Positions 63,973-64,000 of a DNA stretch of 64,000 nucleotides are shown in pieces. Below the pieces are notes generated by a model. That model was not told the DNA's origin, did not search any database, and was given only the letters and a program-made list of their open reading frames with translations. The DNA comes from Mesorhizobium norvegicum (GTDB lineage Bacteria; Pseudomonadota; Alphaproteobacteria; Rhizobiales; Rhizobiaceae): contig NZ_SMYZ01000036.1 of the NCBI RefSeq assembly GCF_004919685.1, positions 61,323-125,322 on the forward strand, in the 5' to 3' direction. Both the position numbers and the translations under genes were made by a program. How positions within the stretch are numbered: the stretch's first letter is position 1; each line of letters begins with the position of its first letter.

Positions 63973-64000
63973 GAGATGTAGGCGCGAGGCACCCCCCTCT

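Noticed and set aside
1..64000. tRNA, rRNA or prophage genes
   Set aside because: No cloverleaf-like segments in the gaps, no rRNA sequence and no phage structural or integrase genes were seen.

Overview
The window is about 64 kb of GC-rich, tightly packed chromosome from an alphaproteobacterium of the order Rhizobiales, most likely Mesorhizobium or a close relative. Three things point there: gene orders typical of rhizobia (pckA–chvI–chvG–hprK–EIIA–HPr–ahcY–divL–tsaE/amgK–murU–addB–addA–trxA; hslV…hslU; hisB–hisH–hisA–hisF–hisE–coaA; folC–accD–trpA–trpB–trpF; infC…rpmI–rplT–pheS–pheT), an ACC deaminase gene with its own Lrp-type regulator, and many short rhizobial palindromic repeats. No tRNA, rRNA, CRISPR array, transposase or integrase is visible.

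Region 1–11 kb is the most accessory-looking part. The window opens inside a class I DAHP synthase gene (aroG, minus strand). Upstream of it is a complete transcription attenuator: a probably leaderless leader peptide with Tyr-Trp-Tyr-Phe codons, competing hairpins and a U-tract terminator. Next come an orphan Phd/YefM-type antitoxin and a catabolic locus made of an SDR dehydrogenase, an inositol 2-dehydrogenase (iolG), a one-ATPase-domain sugar ABC transporter, a LacI regulator and a divergent three-gene oxygenase set (membrane di-iron desaturase/hydroxylase, Rieske ferredoxin, ferredoxin reductase). This combination resembles the rhizopine (moc) catabolism genes. Two copies of a ~200-bp inverted-repeat element bracket the dehydrogenase/transporter operon.

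Region 11–24 kb: a DUF1402 exported protein; an hslV–GNAT–membrane protein–DUF2585–hslU operon; the histidine operon with DUF2628, DUF1330 and an arginase-fold protein interleaved; then coaA, alkB, a Kbp/LysM protein and arfB. Region 24–44 kb: pckA diverges from the chvI–chvG acid/envelope-stress two-component system, followed by the regulatory phosphotransferase proteins HprK, EIIA-Man and HPr, then ahcY, the pseudokinase-like cell-cycle regulator divL (Tyr in place of the phospho-His), a TsaE–AmgK fusion with murU (peptidoglycan recycling), addB–addA and trxA.

Region 44–64 kb: a cupin, a VapBC-type toxin–antitoxin pair with tandem palindromic operators, folC–accD–trpA–trpB–trpF, a YgjP-like metallopeptidase, DUF2852, and then acdR–acdS. 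The acdRS module lies between two diverged copies of the 3' end of benE, an apparent insertion footprint. After benE and an alpha/beta hydrolase come infC (with an AUU start), an ICMT-family methyltransferase, rpmI–rplT, and pheS–pheT separated by a GFA-family protein and an A/T-richer orphan membrane-anchored protein. The window ends with a DUF925 nucleotidyltransferase-like gene.
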